This document shows positions 1 through 9,212 of a DNA stretch of 64,000 nt, piece by piece. Numbering within the stretch: the stretch's first letter is position 1; each line of letters starts with the position of its first letter. The position numbers and the translations under genes are program-made. Under the pieces are notes generated by a model. It was given only the letters and a program-made list of their open reading frames with translations. It ran no database searches and was not told where the DNA came from. Source of the DNA: Proteobacteria bacterium 005FR1. Lineage in GTDB: Bacteria; Pseudomonadota; Gammaproteobacteria; Pseudomonadales; Cellvibrionaceae. The DNA is taken from positions 2,106,309-2,170,308 of the forward strand of contig WACF01000001.1 in the NCBI GenBank assembly GCA_026192395.1, in the 5' to 3' direction.

Positions 1-1
1 A

Positions 2-967
2 GTCGTTGATATCAGCTTCCCGGAAGTGGAAAAGTTCGACCGCCTGCCGCAGCCCGAGTCAGATGGCGCCACTGCCTTCGTTTCCATCATGGAAGGCTGC
101 TCCAAGTACTGCACCTTCTGCGTGGTGCCCTACACGCGCGGCGAGGAAGTCAGCCGTCCGCCAGAGGATGTGCTGGCGGAAGTAGCCCACCTGGCGGCGC
201 AAGGCGTGCGGGAGGTAAACCTGCTGGGCCAGAACGTGAACGCCTATCGCGGGACGGATGCGGACGGCGATCTGGTGGATCTGGCGGACCTGATCACTTA
301 TGTAGCGGCCATCGATGGCATCGACCGGATCCGCTTTACCACTTCCCACCCTGTGGAATTCACCGACAGTCTGATCGAGGTTTACGCCAAGGTGCCGGAA
401 CTGGTCAGCCATCTTCACCTGCCGGTGCAGAGCGGTTCCGACCGGATTCTCGCCGCCATGAAGCGCGGCCACACGGCGCTGGAGTACAAATCCAAACTGC
501 GGCGCATCAAGGCGATTCGTCCTGACATGTGCTTTTCCTCCGACTTCATCGTCGGTTTCCCGGGTGAAACCGATCAGGACTTTGCCGCCACCATGAAGCT
601 CATTGAAGATATCGGCTTCGACATCTCCTTCAGCTTCATCTATAGCCCCCGTCCGGGCACACCGGCCGCCGACCTGCCGGACGACACCCCCGCAGAGGTC
701 AAAAAGCAGAGGCTGAGCATTCTGCAGACCCGCATCAACCAGCAGGCCATGGAAATCAGTCGCCGGATGGTGGGCAGCGAGCAAACGATTCTGATTACCG
801 GCGTTTCCAAAAAGCAGCCGGATCATCTGTCCGGGCGCACGGAGAACAACCGCGTCGTGAACTTTCGCTGCGATGATCCCTCGTTGATCGGCCAGTTTGT
901 CAGCGTTCAAATCGAAGAGGCTCTGCCAAACAGCCTGCGTGGCGTTTTGGTGGAAGTAAAAGGCTGA
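2..967 (+). CDS. miaB: tRNA-2-methylthio-N6-dimethylallyladenosine synthase MiaB, 5'-truncated by window edge
   Basis: Radical-SAM methylthiotransferase that adds the 2-methylthio group to i6A37 of tRNAs reading UNN codons. The frame is open from base 2, so the gene starts outside the window and the N-terminal UPF0004 domain (about 120-130 residues) is missing. The SAM-cluster motif CSKYCTFC is at bases 98-121, followed by VVPYTRG. The radical-SAM barrel continues through [12 protein letters not shown] and [12 protein letters not shown], and the last 60 or so residues fit a TRAM RNA-binding domain. It precedes phoH and ybeY, the usual gammaproteobacterial order. The truncation is only a window effect. 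Confidence 0.95.
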   Translation, partial: VVDISFPEVEKFDRLPQPESDGATAFVSIMEGCSKYCTFCVVPYTRGEEVSRPPEDVLAEVAHLAAQGVREVNLLGQNVNAYRGTDADGDLVDLADLITYVAAIDGIDRIRFTTSHPVEFTDSLIEVYAKVPELVSHLHLPVQSGSDRILAAMKRGHTALEYKSKLRRIKAIRPDMCFSSDFIVGFPGETDQDFAATMKLIEDIGFDISFSFIYSPRPGTPAADLPDDTPAEVKKQRLSILQTRINQQAMEISRRMVGSEQTILITGVSKKQPDHLSGRTENNRVVNFRCDDPSLIGQFVSVQIEEALPNSLRGVLVEVKG

Positions 968-990
968 TTCCGCCAGACGATGTTGTCGAC

Positions 991-1038
991 GCGGGCTCTC
1001 TGGCGAGCGAAGTAAGCGCGCCAGTCGCCGGAGCCCGC
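991..1038. repeat. nested intergenic inverted repeat between miaB and phoH
   Basis: GCGGGCTC at 991-998 pairs perfectly with GAGCCCGC at 1031-1038. Inside it CTGGCG (1000-1005) pairs with CGCCAG (1019-1024). No run of T follows on either strand, so it is a poor intrinsic terminator. It could be an mRNA processing or stabilising hairpin, or a small dispersed palindrome. Nothing else was seen in the 216-bp gap except an AGGA about 14 bases before the phoH start. Confidence 0.4.
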
Positions 1039-1183
1039 TTGAAATCCTCCCGGGCGCCCTCAAATCGGGCACCAAACTCCCCCTTGTTGGTCATAGATGA
1101 CAGTCGCAAATTAGGGGTTCCCAGGGTCCGGGGATTGGAGTAGTCTTGACCTACCCTCCAAACACAGGAAGCATTTTAAGCGT

Positions 1184-2215
1184 TTGAAAAGTAACACTCT
1201 GAGCCAAAAGCAACCCGCTGAAGCCAGCCATTCCGCCTACAGGGTTTCGCTCGAGCCGAACGATGCCCGTCGCCTGGCCAATCTCTGTGGCCAATATAAC
1301 CAGCATCTGCGCCAAATCGAAAAGCGGTTGAATATCGACATTCGCAACCGCGGGAATCTGTTTGTGCTTAGTGGTGCCAATCAGGACACCCGCGCCGGCG
1401 CTGGCGTTCTCGAACACCTCTACCAGGAGACCGAGGAAGACGCCAACCTGACGCCTGACAAGATTCATTTGGTTCTACAACAATCGGGGATAGAAGCCTT
1501 GATGGAAAGCGAACAGCACGCCCAGGCGGGCAAAGTGCAGGATCTGACCCTGATCCGCACCAAGAAGTGCACTGTGAAGGCACGCGGTGCCAACCAGCAG
1601 CATTACGTCCGCGCCATTCAGACCCACGATATCAACTTCGGTATTGGTCCCGCGGGTACGGGCAAAACCTACCTGGCGGTGGCCTGCGCGGTGGAAGCGC
1701 TGCTGGGCAACCACGTCGAACGCATCCTGCTGGTGCGCCCCGCGGTGGAAGCCGGCGAGAAGCTGGGCTTTTTGCCCGGCGACTTGGCTCAGAAGGTAGA
1801 CCCCTATCTGCGTCCGCTTTACGATGCCCTCTATGAAATGCTGGGCTTTGAGACCGTGGATAAGCTGATCGAGCGCAATGTCATCGAAGTAGCGCCGCTC
1901 GCCTATATGCGTGGTCGCACACTTAATAACTCCTTTGTGATCCTGGACGAAAGCCAGAACACCACGCGGGAGCAGATGAAGATGTTTCTGACCCGAATTG
2001 GCTTTGGCACCACGGCAGTGATCAATGGGGATCCGACCCAGATCGACCTGCCGCGCGGACAGATGTCCGGCCTCGCCCATGTGGGTCAGGTACTGAAGAA
2101 TGTGGAAGGTATCTCTTTCACGCACTTCACCGCCAAAGACGTGGTGCGACACCCGCTGGTACAGCGGATTGTCGAGGCTTACGACGATTTCGAAAGCGAT
2201 TCCTCGCAGCCCTGA
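1184..2215 (+). CDS. ybeZ: PhoH-like ATPase YbeZ
   Basis: Cytoplasmic PhoH-family ATPase that usually sits beside the rRNA-processing endonuclease YbeY and probably works with it. Walker A GPAGTGKT is at residues 155-162 and Walker [11 protein letters not shown] at 251-260; [16 protein letters not shown] is a family signature. The 343-residue length is normal. The start is TTG: no ATG lies at the right place, and AGGA at 1166-1169 is the only ribosome-binding candidate, with rather long spacing, so the start is uncertain by a few codons. It is 25 bases from ybeY and in the same operon. Confidence 0.93.
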   Translation: MKSNTLSQKQPAEASHSAYRVSLEPNDARRLANLCGQYNQHLRQIEKRLNIDIRNRGNLFVLSGANQDTRAGAGVLEHLYQETEEDANLTPDKIHLVLQQSGIEALMESEQHAQAGKVQDLTLIRTKKCTVKARGANQQHYVRAIQTHDINFGIGPAGTGKTYLAVACAVEALLGNHVERILLVRPAVEAGEKLGFLPGDLAQKVDPYLRPLYDALYEMLGFETVDKLIERNVIEVAPLAYMRGRTLNNSFVILDESQNTTREQMKMFLTRIGFGTTAVINGDPTQIDLPRGQMSGLAHVGQVLKNVEGISFTHFTAKDVVRHPLVQRIVEAYDDFESDSSQP

Positions 2216-2240
2216 TGTCAACTTCAATGCATCAAGTCCG

Positions 2241-2723
2241 ATGAATTTGTCCGTCGATATTCAGGTCGCCAGCGACAGCGACGACCCTCCTGAACCTGAC
2301 TCGATCAACCGCTGGTTGCGGGCCGCTCTCGAGCGCGAGTTGCCAGCGGATGATGACCGCGAAGTTGAAGTCAGTGTGCGCCTGGTCGACCGGGAGGAAA
2401 GCCAGACGCTCAATCGGCATTACCGCCAGAAAGACAAGCCCACAAACGTCCTTTCCTTTCCCTCCGATCTGCCCCCGGACCTGCCTTTTCGCCACCTGGG
2501 CGATATCGTCATTTGTGCCCCGGTGATTCGCGACGAAGCGCGGGAACAAGGCAAGCCTGTCGATGATCACTGGGCTCATATGCTGGTCCACGGCGCCTTG
2601 CATTTGCTGGGTTACGACCATATTGACGACAGCGACGCAGCAGAGATGGAAGAGCGGGAAGTGGCCATTCTGGCGCAACTGGGGATCCCCGACCCGTATC
2701 ATTTAACCCTTTCAAAACAATAA
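2241..2723 (+). CDS. ybeY: endoribonuclease YbeY (16S rRNA maturation factor)
   Basis: Single-domain zinc-dependent RNase needed for 16S rRNA 3'-end maturation and 70S quality control. The 160-residue protein carries the metal site [11 protein letters not shown], with H117, H121 and H127 in the HxxxHxxxxxH pattern, and the upstream TNVLSFP motif. The frame is open further upstream inside phoH, but the family N-terminus (NLSVDIQ) points to ATG 2241. It sits between phoH and corC as in most gammaproteobacteria, which supports a role of the three genes in RNA and ribosome upkeep. Confidence 0.95.
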   Translation: MNLSVDIQVASDSDDPPEPDSINRWLRAALERELPADDDREVEVSVRLVDREESQTLNRHYRQKDKPTNVLSFPSDLPPDLPFRHLGDIVICAPVIRDEAREQGKPVDDHWAHMLVHGALHLLGYDHIDDSDAAEMEEREVAILAQLGIPDPYHLTLSKQ

Positions 2724-2751
2724 GTGACTATCTGAGGAGCATTTAGCAGCC

Positions 2752-3618
2752 ATGGGCAGCGAAGAACCTGACCGGAGCACCACCAGCAACGGCCAGCGCC
2801 AGGAAAAATCCTGGTTTTCCAAAATTCTTGAAGGCTTTTCCGCGGAACCCAAGTCCCGGGACGAGCTTCTCGCCATTATCCGCGAAGCGGCAGCCAACAA
2901 GCTGCTGGATCAAGAGGTCTTGTCAATCATCGAAGGCGCTCTGGACGTGGCCGACCAGCAGGTGCGGGAGATCATGGTTCCGCGCTCGCAGATGGTGGTG
3001 GTCAAAATGGACCAGCAGCCGAGCGAGTTTTTGCCCCTGGTGATCGAGTCCGGTCACTCCCGCTTCCCCGTGATCGGCGAATCCATGGATGATGTGAAGG
3101 GCATTCTGCTGGCGAAGGATCTGCTTCAGCTGATTGTTAACGGCACCGAAAATTTTAAGCTCGCCAACATCATTCGGCCCGCTAACATCATCCCTGAAAG
3201 CAAGCGCCTGAACATCCTGCTGCGGGAATTCCGTGAGAACCGCTACCACATGGCGATCGTGATCGACGAATACGGCGGCATTTCGGGGCTCGTCACCATC
3301 GAGGACATTCTCGAGGAAATCGTCGGCGACATCGAAGACGAGACCGACGAGGATATCGACGATACCTTCATCCGCGCTGTGTCCGACAACGAGTTCGTCG
3401 TGAAGGCGCTCACCCCGATCGAGGACTTCAACGACTACTTCGAGGCGGGATTCAGCGACGAGGAGTTCGATACCGTCGGCGGCATCGTCACCAAGGCCTT
3501 CGGGCACGTACCGCTTCGCAACGAAACCACCGAAGTCGAGGGCTTCCATTTTCGGGTACTGTATTCCGATAATCGGCAGATCCATTTGCTGCGAGTAAGC
3601 AGAACGAATCCACAATAA
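2752..3618 (+). CDS. corC: CorC/HlyC-family CBS-domain protein
   Basis: Cytosolic CorC-type protein, 288 residues. After an N-terminal segment (FSKILEGFSAEPKSRDEL) there is a CBS pair, roughly residues 70-195, beginning at REIMVPRSQM and including HMAIVIDEYGGISGLVTIEDILEEIVGDI. A C-terminal transporter-associated domain contains FDTVGGIVTKAFGHVP. E. coli CorC is linked to magnesium and cobalt efflux, but its exact activity is debated. No membrane segment is present. A TGAGGAGC ribosome-binding site lies upstream. It is in the ybeY-corC-lnt operon. Confidence 0.93.
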   Translation: MGSEEPDRSTTSNGQRQEKSWFSKILEGFSAEPKSRDELLAIIREAAANKLLDQEVLSIIEGALDVADQQVREIMVPRSQMVVVKMDQQPSEFLPLVIESGHSRFPVIGESMDDVKGILLAKDLLQLIVNGTENFKLANIIRPANIIPESKRLNILLREFRENRYHMAIVIDEYGGISGLVTIEDILEEIVGDIEDETDEDIDDTFIRAVSDNEFVVKALTPIEDFNDYFEAGFSDEEFDTVGGIVTKAFGHVPLRNETTEVEGFHFRVLYSDNRQIHLLRVSRTNPQ

Positions 3619-3636
3619 CCTTCCGAATCTGATTCC

Positions 3637-5157
3637 GTGTCCCTGACCCAGTCATTTCGCAATACCGAATGGCGATGGCCCCTGCTTGCGCTGCTGGCCG
3701 GCGCCCTGCTGCCGTTGTCGTTCGCCCCTTACGATCTCTGGCCGGTCGCCTTGCTCAGCCTGGTCGCCTTCAGCATCGTTCTGGACGGCAGCAGCGGCAA
3801 GCAGGCCTTCTGGCGCAGCTGGTTCTTCGGCGTCGGCATGTACGGCACGGGCGCCAGTTGGGTTTTCGTCAGCATTTACCAGTTCGGCAACGTCGCGCCG
3901 CCTCTGGCAGTACTGATGACTGGGCTGTTCGTCGTCTTGCTGGCTTCAATTTTCGCCCTGCCTTTTATCGTGATTGGACGCTGGTTCAGCCACCGCCCCG
4001 CAGGCATCTTGCTGGGGCTGCCGGCGGTGTGGGTATTCGGGGAATGGCTGCGAAGCTGGCTGTTCACCGGCTTTCCCTGGTTGTATCTGGGTTATGGCCA
4101 TCTGGAAAGCTGGCTTGCCGGCTGGGCGCCCGTGGCCGGGGTGATGGGCGTGAGCCTGGTGGTGGCCTTCACCGCGAGCGCCATTGCTTTTGTGTTTCTT
4201 GGCAGGAGTAGTTTTGCTCGGGGAAGAAAATGGCTGACCGGACTGCCGGTGGTTTTTGCCCTGGCGATCTGGCTGGGCGGCTACGGTTTGAAGTCGGTGC
4301 AATGGACCCGACCGTACCTGGAACCCGTCAAAGTGGGGATCGTTCAGGGCAATATTCCTCAGGAGCGCAAGTGGGATCGCGATTTTTTGCGACCGACCCT
4401 GGAACGCTATTTCTCCATGAGTGAGGACCTGTGGGACAACGACTGGGTGATCTGGCCGGAAGCGGCAATACCGCTGCTATACCACCAGGCTTTGCCCTTT
4501 ATCGATCAGTTGCAGGATAAAGCCCTCGACCATGAGGCGGCGCTGATTACCGGCGTTCTTTACGATCGCCAGGACCGGCTGGCTTATTACAACAGCATCA
4601 TTGCCATCGGCCTCGGCGCCGGGATTTACCACAAGCAGCGGTTGGTTCCCTTCGGCGATTATGTGCCACTGCGGGAATACTTCGGTCCGATTCTGTCGAT
4701 TTTCGATTTGCCCATGTCGGTGCTCGAACCCGGCCCCGACACTCAACGGGATCTGCAAGTGGCGGAAGCGCTGATTGCACCCTCCATTTGCTATGAGGTC
4801 GCCTACCCGGATACGGTCGCGGAAAACGCGGCCGAAAGCAGCATCCTGATCACGATCAGCAACGATGCCTGGTTCGGCGCATCCATTGGTCCGCTGCAAC
4901 ACATGCAGATCGCGCAAATGCGCGCGCTGGAAACCGGCCGCTACCTGATTCGCGCCACCAATAACGGCGTGAGCGCGCTTGTTAACAGCAAGGGTGAAAT
5001 CATCGGAAAAACCGCGCAGTTTGTGCAGGCGACGCTGGAAGGAGAAGTGGAGTTGCGCCAGGGCCTGACTCCCTTCATGCGCTGGGGCAGCGAGCCGGTA
5101 CTCTTCCTGAGTCTGCTGCTTGGGGCTGCTGCCTTTGCGTCAGCTCGCCGGCATTGA
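3637..5157 (+). CDS. lnt: apolipoprotein N-acyltransferase Lnt
   Basis: Inner-membrane enzyme that adds the third acyl chain to the N-terminal cysteine of lipoproteins. It has 506 residues. Several hydrophobic helices fill the first 215 or so residues, then a periplasmic nitrilase-like domain carries the Glu-Lys-Cys triad: E275 in IWPEAAIP, K333 in YHKQRLVPFGDY and C385 in PSICYEVAYPD. A final helix closes the protein. The start is GTG. It ends the operon and runs tail-to-tail into the permease gene 8 bases away, with no terminator between them. Confidence 0.96.
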   Translation: MSLTQSFRNTEWRWPLLALLAGALLPLSFAPYDLWPVALLSLVAFSIVLDGSSGKQAFWRSWFFGVGMYGTGASWVFVSIYQFGNVAPPLAVLMTGLFVVLLASIFALPFIVIGRWFSHRPAGILLGLPAVWVFGEWLRSWLFTGFPWLYLGYGHLESWLAGWAPVAGVMGVSLVVAFTASAIAFVFLGRSSFARGRKWLTGLPVVFALAIWLGGYGLKSVQWTRPYLEPVKVGIVQGNIPQERKWDRDFLRPTLERYFSMSEDLWDNDWVIWPEAAIPLLYHQALPFIDQLQDKALDHEAALITGVLYDRQDRLAYYNSIIAIGLGAGIYHKQRLVPFGDYVPLREYFGPILSIFDLPMSVLEPGPDTQRDLQVAEALIAPSICYEVAYPDTVAENAAESSILITISNDAWFGASIGPLQHMQIAQMRALETGRYLIRATNNGVSALVNSKGEIIGKTAQFVQATLEGEVELRQGLTPFMRWGSEPVLFLSLLLGAAAFASARRH

Positions 5158-5164
5158 GATACCG

Positions 5165-5866
5165 TCAAGCCAGATACTGCAATAGCATCGCGACCACGGA
5201 GACGCTGCAAAGCACCAAGCAGCCCCACCGCATCATCTCGTCATCAATTCGCCCGCTGAATCGACTCGCCAGCCAACTGCCCAGTAGGGAAGCGGGGATC
5301 AGCGGTGCCGCCAGGATCAGCTCACTCATCCCCAGATAGCCGGTCGGAAACAGCACCACGATCGAAGTGATGCAACTGAATATGAAGAATGCAGCCAGAT
5401 TGCCGCGAATGGCGTTGGCGACCTGCCCCTGCATGACGATGGCCATGGGTGGACCACCGATGGAGGTGGAGGTACCCATCAGCCCTGACAGGAAGCCGGC
5501 AATCCCGAGATTACGTTGACTGAAAGGAACGTGAAGCCGGAAATAGGTGGTGAGAATACCGGAGGCAATCACGATGGCGATCAATACCGCCAGAGTTTTC
5601 TCCGAAATGATCATTAGCAGACCCACCCCGGCAAGACTACCGGGGATTCGCCAGATAATGGCGGATTTCAGACCGCCAAACGAAAGATGCGCGCGAAAGT
5701 GCCAGGTCGTGAACAGGCCGTTGGCCAAAGCGGCGATGATGATTGGCGCCGGAACATAGGCCTTGTCCAGATAGAACAAAAAGGGCGCGGAGACGATCGC
5801 GAGGCCGAAGCCGATGCTGGTTTGAACGAAGGCGCCGACGAAGATGACAGCCGCGGCCGCGAGCAT
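5165..5866 (-). CDS. TauE/SafE-family membrane permease
   Basis: Small integral membrane protein of 233 residues, almost entirely hydrophobic. It has the TauE/SafE signature GFGLAIVSAP in the first helices and a second half-repeat with GFLSGLMGTSTSIGGPPMA. Members move small anions such as sulfite or sulfoacetate, or have no known substrate; the sequence does not show which. The gene starts 17 bases after folK and may be the last gene of the tsaD-folB-folK transcript, although no functional link to folate synthesis is apparent. Confidence 0.85.
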   Translation of the reverse strand: MLAAAAVIFVGAFVQTSIGFGLAIVSAPFLFYLDKAYVPAPIIIAALANGLFTTWHFRAHLSFGGLKSAIIWRIPGSLAGVGLLMIISEKTLAVLIAIVIASGILTTYFRLHVPFSQRNLGIAGFLSGLMGTSTSIGGPPMAIVMQGQVANAIRGNLAAFFIFSCITSIVVLFPTGYLGMSELILAAPLIPASLLGSWLASRFSGRIDDEMMRWGCLVLCSVSVVAMLLQYLA

Positions 5867-5882
5867 GTGAAGTTCGATTTGA

Positions 5883-6356
5883 TCAGCCCCTTACCTTGTC
5901 GATCTGCCCTTGCAGGTTGAGACTCTCCAGCAAGTCACCGTATTTCAACTGCTGCCCCGGCATGGTTTCGTCGCCAGCTATATCGACCAGCGGTTGAAGC
6001 ATATGGCGATAGCGGGTCAGATCGGGGTGAGGCAACTGGAAATCATCGAACGTGCCGTACAGATCGCCGTGAATTAGCAGGTCCAGATCAATCGTGACCT
6101 GGTCCGGCGCAAGGCGATCACGCCCCAGCGCATCCTCAACTTCGTGCAAGAAGCTGCGTAGCTGCTGTGGCGACTTATCGCTTTCGAATCCCACCACCAG
6201 GTTGTAGTAATCAGCCCCGAGATCATCCACTGGCTGACTTTCGTAGACGGGCGATATGAGCAGCTCACCAAATTCTGCTTTAAGGCAAGAGAGCGCCAGC
6301 GCGATGTTTTGCTGGCGATTGGTATTGCTGCCGATACCTAAATAGACCTGAACCAT
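5883..6356 (-). CDS. folK: divergent HPPK-family protein (folate pyrophosphokinase paralogue)
   Basis: Belongs to the 6-hydroxymethyl-7,8-dihydropterin pyrophosphokinase family: GIGSNTNRQQNI at the N-terminus, YYNLVVGFES, IDLDLLIHGD with both magnesium aspartates, and LPHPDLTRYRHMLQPL. Compared with E. coli HPPK the catalytic loop is about two residues shorter and the arginine before TLDLD (R92) is replaced by valine (QVTIDLD). A canonical HPPK with that arginine is encoded at 31523-32023, so this copy may be weakly active or specialised. It lies 18 bases from folB, as in Pseudomonas relatives. 157 residues. Confidence 0.82.
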   Translation of the reverse strand: MVQVYLGIGSNTNRQQNIALALSCLKAEFGELLISPVYESQPVDDLGADYYNLVVGFESDKSPQQLRSFLHEVEDALGRDRLAPDQVTIDLDLLIHGDLYGTFDDFQLPHPDLTRYRHMLQPLVDIAGDETMPGQQLKYGDLLESLNLQGQIDKVRG

Positions 6357-6374
6357 TGCCCGTGCGCCGAAGAC

Positions 6375-6737
6375 CTAAACCCTGAAGCTGGAGCCCCGCT
6401 CGATGATCACCCCCACATCCCTCGCGTTGTCGAGTGGACCCGGTTTGGCAATTCGCAAGCGTAGCCAAGTCGCTCCGAATTCCTGCTGCAAGACCTGAGC
6501 GCAGCGCTCGGCTAACACTTCCACCAGATTAAAGTGATTGCTTTCGACGAACTCGGTAAGCCGGTCAGCAATGGCCTTATAGTCCAAGGTGTATTGCAGG
6601 TCGTCAGTTTCAATGGCCTTTTGAATATCTGCAGACACTTCGATGTCGAAAATCAGCGGCTGCTTTATCCGCTTCTCCCATTCGTAGACGCCGATGATGG
6701 TTTCGATTCGTAACTCGCGGATGAATAGAATGTTCAT
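6375..6737 (-). CDS. folB: dihydroneopterin aldolase FolB
   Basis: Folate-pathway aldolase that converts dihydroneopterin to 6-hydroxymethyl-dihydropterin and glycolaldehyde, or its epimerase variant. 120 residues, the normal length. Landmarks are RIETIIGVYEWEKRIKQPL, the tyrosine segment LDYKAIADRLTEFVES, FNLVEVLAERCAQ with the catalytic-region glutamate, and the C-terminal KPGPLDNARDVGVIIER. The start chosen is ATG 6737, giving the family N-terminus MNILFIRELR; the frame runs 13 codons further up but overlaps the end of tsaD. It sits between tsaD and the divergent folK. Confidence 0.94.
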   Translation of the reverse strand: MNILFIRELRIETIIGVYEWEKRIKQPLIFDIEVSADIQKAIETDDLQYTLDYKAIADRLTEFVESNHFNLVEVLAERCAQVLQQEFGATWLRLRIAKPGPLDNARDVGVIIERGSSFRV

Positions 6738-6765
6738 TGATGGTCCTGGAATCTCGGCCGAGCTT

Positions 6766-7797
6766 TCAGCCGGCAAGGGCGGGCAGGCTGGTTAAAGGCC
6801 AGCGGGCTTTCACGCTGATGCCCAGGTCCTCGGTCTGCCCCGCGAGCAGACGCTGACAACCGGCAAATGCGATCATCGCGCCATTGTCCACACAAAACTC
6901 GGGGCGGGGATAGTAGACCTGCACGCCTTTTTTGGCCATCACCTTCTGCAGCTTCTCACGCAGGCTTTGATTGGCGGACACGCCGCCCGCCATGATCAGA
7001 GCCTTCAAACCGGTTTGCTCCACGGCGCGGCGGCACTTGATCAGCAGGGTGTCCACCACCGCATCCTGGAAGGCGTAGGCGATGTCGGCCATCGTCTGGT
7101 CATCAGGCAGGCCGTCAGGGCCGGCATGTTCGGCGATTGTGTTCAAGGTGTAGGTCTTCAAACCGCTGAAACTGAAATCCAGGCCGGGGCGATCAGTCAT
7201 CGGCCGGGGAAACTTGAAACGCTCAGTGCCGCGACTTGCCAGCTTTGCAATCTGGGGCCCCCCGGGATAATCCAGATCGAGCATCTTGGCGGCCTTGTCG
7301 AACGCCTCGCCGGCAGCATCATCCAGGGATTCACCCAGCAGTTCGTACTGGCCGATGCCGTCGACACGCATCAACTGGGTGTGGCCGCCGGACACTAACA
7401 GGGCCACAAAGGGGAAGGATGGCGGGTTTTCCTCCAGCATGGGAGCCAGCAGATGGCCCTCCATATGATGAACACCAACTGCAGGGACACCCCAGGCATA
7501 GGCCAGGGAACGGCCGATGCAGCTGCCTACCATCAGCGCCCCCACCAGACCCGGGCCCAGAGTAAAGGCCACGCCATCGATATCGGCGGGTTCGCTGCCG
7601 GAATCGCGCAGCACTCGCTGGATCATCGGCAGGGTCTTGCGGATGTGGTCGCGGGAAGCCAACTCGGGAACCACACCGCCGTAGTCCGCATGCAGCTTGA
7701 CTTGGCTATATAGATGATGCGCGATGAGACCGGCGTCGCTGTCGTAAACAGCGACGCCGGTCTCGTCGCAGGAACTCTCAATACCTAATACACGCAT
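6766..7797 (-). CDS. tsaD: tRNA N6-threonylcarbamoyltransferase TsaD
   Basis: Catalytic subunit of the t6A37 tRNA-modification complex (with TsaB and TsaE, not in this window). 343 residues. The Fe/Zn-binding histidines H111 and H115 are in [11 protein letters not shown]. The ASKHA nucleotide-binding fold is shown by [16 protein letters not shown] at the start and [10 protein letters not shown] and [12 protein letters not shown] further on. It reads away from rpsU across a 314-bp divergent region, the arrangement found in many gammaproteobacteria. Confidence 0.97.
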   Translation of the reverse strand: MRVLGIESSCDETGVAVYDSDAGLIAHHLYSQVKLHADYGGVVPELASRDHIRKTLPMIQRVLRDSGSEPADIDGVAFTLGPGLVGALMVGSCIGRSLAYAWGVPAVGVHHMEGHLLAPMLEENPPSFPFVALLVSGGHTQLMRVDGIGQYELLGESLDDAAGEAFDKAAKMLDLDYPGGPQIAKLASRGTERFKFPRPMTDRPGLDFSFSGLKTYTLNTIAEHAGPDGLPDDQTMADIAYAFQDAVVDTLLIKCRRAVEQTGLKALIMAGGVSANQSLREKLQKVMAKKGVQVYYPRPEFCVDNGAMIAFAGCQRLLAGQTEDLGISVKARWPLTSLPALAG

Positions 7798-7953
7798 GGG
7801 CTTTCAAGAACGGCGGGCGCGAAGGCGCTATCAACTTAAGAAGAAGGCAAATTCAATGGGGCGCATGATAGTTACCCGGACCCGTCATGACCAGCAATAA
7901 GGCGCCCCACGGAGAAGCCCGTGACGCCTGAGATTACCCGGCGCGGTCGCAAG

Positions 7954-7982
7954 TTGATCTCGGTCCGCGAAGTGTATATCAT
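7954..7982 (+). promoter_or_regulatory. sigma-70 promoter for rpsU
   Basis: TTGATC (7954-7959) and TATCAT (7977-7982) are separated by 17 bases, a good sigma-70 arrangement 130 bases before the rpsU start. The 314-bp gap between tsaD and rpsU otherwise holds GC-rich sequence in which I recognise no gene. Confidence 0.55.
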
Positions 7983-8111
7983 CAGCGCCCCCTGAACTGG
8001 GAGCTGCCCCGACTCAGCGTTTTCGTGCGGCAGCGGCCCAAGCGCCTTGCAATACCGGCCCGAATTGCCGGGCCAGAGCCGACAGGACCCATTTTCAACA
8101 CAGGAATCGAT

Positions 8112-8327
8112 ATGCCGTCAGTAAAACTGAAAGAAAACGAACCGTTTGACATTGCTCTGCGTCGCTTCAAGCGCTCCTGCGAAAAGGCAGGCATTCTGGC
8201 TGAAGTACGTCGTCGTGAACACTACGAGAAGCCGACTTCAGTACGCAAGCGCAAGGCTGCGGCAGCTGTTAAGCGTCACGCCAAGAAGGTACAGCGGGAA
8301 ACCCGCAAGTTCCAGCGCCTCTACTAA
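8112..8327 (+). CDS. rpsU: 30S ribosomal protein bS21
   Basis: Small basic ribosomal protein of 71 residues, typical from [20 protein letters not shown] through the lysine/arginine-rich C-terminus [14 protein letters not shown]. It joins the 30S subunit late, near the anti-Shine-Dalgarno region. ATG 8112 has AGGA 7 bases upstream and gives the exact family N-terminus. It opens the rpsU-yqeY-dnaG block, the macromolecular-synthesis layout of gammaproteobacteria. Confidence 0.97.
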   Translation: MPSVKLKENEPFDIALRRFKRSCEKAGILAEVRRREHYEKPTSVRKRKAAAAVKRHAKKVQRETRKFQRLY

Positions 8328-8393
8328 GCGCGGCGTCGCTCCCATCAGCGGAGCGTTCTGATTTTCAGCCATTACGGCCCTTCCTTTCCTGCC

Positions 8394-8471
8394 AGATCCG
8401 GTGCAAGTGCGCCGGATCTATGCCGGTGCACGCCCGCGAGTCCAGGGCAGCAATAATTTCTATCCTGCCCC
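8394..8471 (+). other. two hairpins in the rpsU-yqeY gap
   Basis: AGATCCGG and CCGGATCT form an inverted repeat at about 8394-8419, and GGGCAG with CTGCCC another at about 8446-8471. Neither is followed by a strong T tract. They lie in the 287-bp gap between rpsU and yqeY and could act as processing or attenuation structures. A further short palindrome CTACAG-N4-CTGTAG is at 8557-8572. No gene was seen in this gap. Confidence 0.35.
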
Positions 8472-8614
8472 GTCGTTCCGCATGGCTTCAAAGCCCGAAC
8501 CAGGCGCTGACGAGGCGTGCTCCGCTGGCATTTCGAATAAGTTGGCAAGAGATGCGCTACAGAGCACTGTAGGCACGCTGAAATGATGCGAATCAACCGG
8601 ACAGGACACTTGCT

Positions 8615-9061
8615 ATGTCAGCTCTGAAGAACGTCATCAATGAACAAATGAAGTCATCCATGAAGGCCAAGGACAAGGAACGCACCGGCGTTCTGCGCAT
8701 GATCCTGGCCGAGTGCAAGCGCGTCGAAGTCGATGAACGCATCGAACTCACCGATGAGCGAGTTCTCGCCATCCTCGACAAGATGACCAAGCAGCGCCGC
8801 GACTCTGCCCAGCAGTACCAGGAGCATGGTCGTCCGGAATTGGCCGAACGGGAAAATTACGAAATCGCGGTAATCAGCGAATTCCTCCCCGAAGCGCTCA
8901 GTCCGCAGGAACTTGAGTCCATCGTGGATAAGGCCGTCGCCGATTCAGGCGCCGCAGGCCCTGGCGATATGGGCAAGGTTATGGGTCTGGTCAAACCGCA
9001 GGTTCAGGGCCGCGCGGATATGACCGAGGTGAGCAAGCTGGTTAGGCAGAAGCTGGCATAG
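8615..9061 (+). CDS. yqeY: GatB/YqeY domain protein
   Basis: 148-residue YqeY protein, related to the tRNA-binding tail domain of the amidotransferase GatB. The mainly helical sequence has LKNVINEQMKSSMKAKDKER, LRMILAECKRVEVDERIELTDE, ISEFLPEALSPQELE and GDMGKVMGLVKPQVQGRADM, all family landmarks. Its role is not settled; it may bind tRNA. It lies between rpsU and dnaG as in Pseudomonas and many others. The region between its stop and dnaG is filled with tandem repeats. Confidence 0.93.
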   Translation: MSALKNVINEQMKSSMKAKDKERTGVLRMILAECKRVEVDERIELTDERVLAILDKMTKQRRDSAQQYQEHGRPELAERENYEIAVISEFLPEALSPQELESIVDKAVADSGAAGPGDMGKVMGLVKPQVQGRADMTEVSKLVRQKLA

Positions 9062-9065
9062 AGCG

Positions 9066-9114
9066 CAGTCGCCAGTCGCCAGTCGCCAGTCGCCAGTCGC
9101 CAGTCGCCAGTCGC
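9066..9114. repeat. tandem heptamer array, 7 copies of CAGTCGC
   Basis: Seven perfect copies of CAGTCGC begin 4 bases after the yqeY stop codon, followed by a partial unit. The array is non-coding here and lies in the yqeY-dnaG spacer. Such seven-base arrays may vary in copy number by slippage. A decayed array of the same unit in reverse complement is at 33687-33721. Confidence 0.9.
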
Positions 9115-9133
9115 CAGAAAGTTTACTTTGGCG

Positions 9134-9168
9134 TCATTCCGGTGCAGGCTTGGCCTGCGCTGGAACGA
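9134..9168. repeat. REP-like imperfect palindrome
   Basis: TCATTCC (9134-9140) and GGAACGA (9162-9168) flank GCAGGC-TTG-GCCTGC, giving an imperfect hairpin typical of dispersed extragenic palindromes. It lies between the two heptamer arrays. A second hairpin, AGGTGGC paired with GCCACCT, follows at about 9171-9198. Confidence 0.5.
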
Positions 9169-9212
9169 ATGAGGTGGCACACCGGATCCGGGGCCACCTC
9201 TCTCATCCTACA

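Noticed and set aside
59-1075. 338-residue open frame opposite miaB
   Set aside because: Shadow frame in GC-rich sequence; miaB carries the real motifs.
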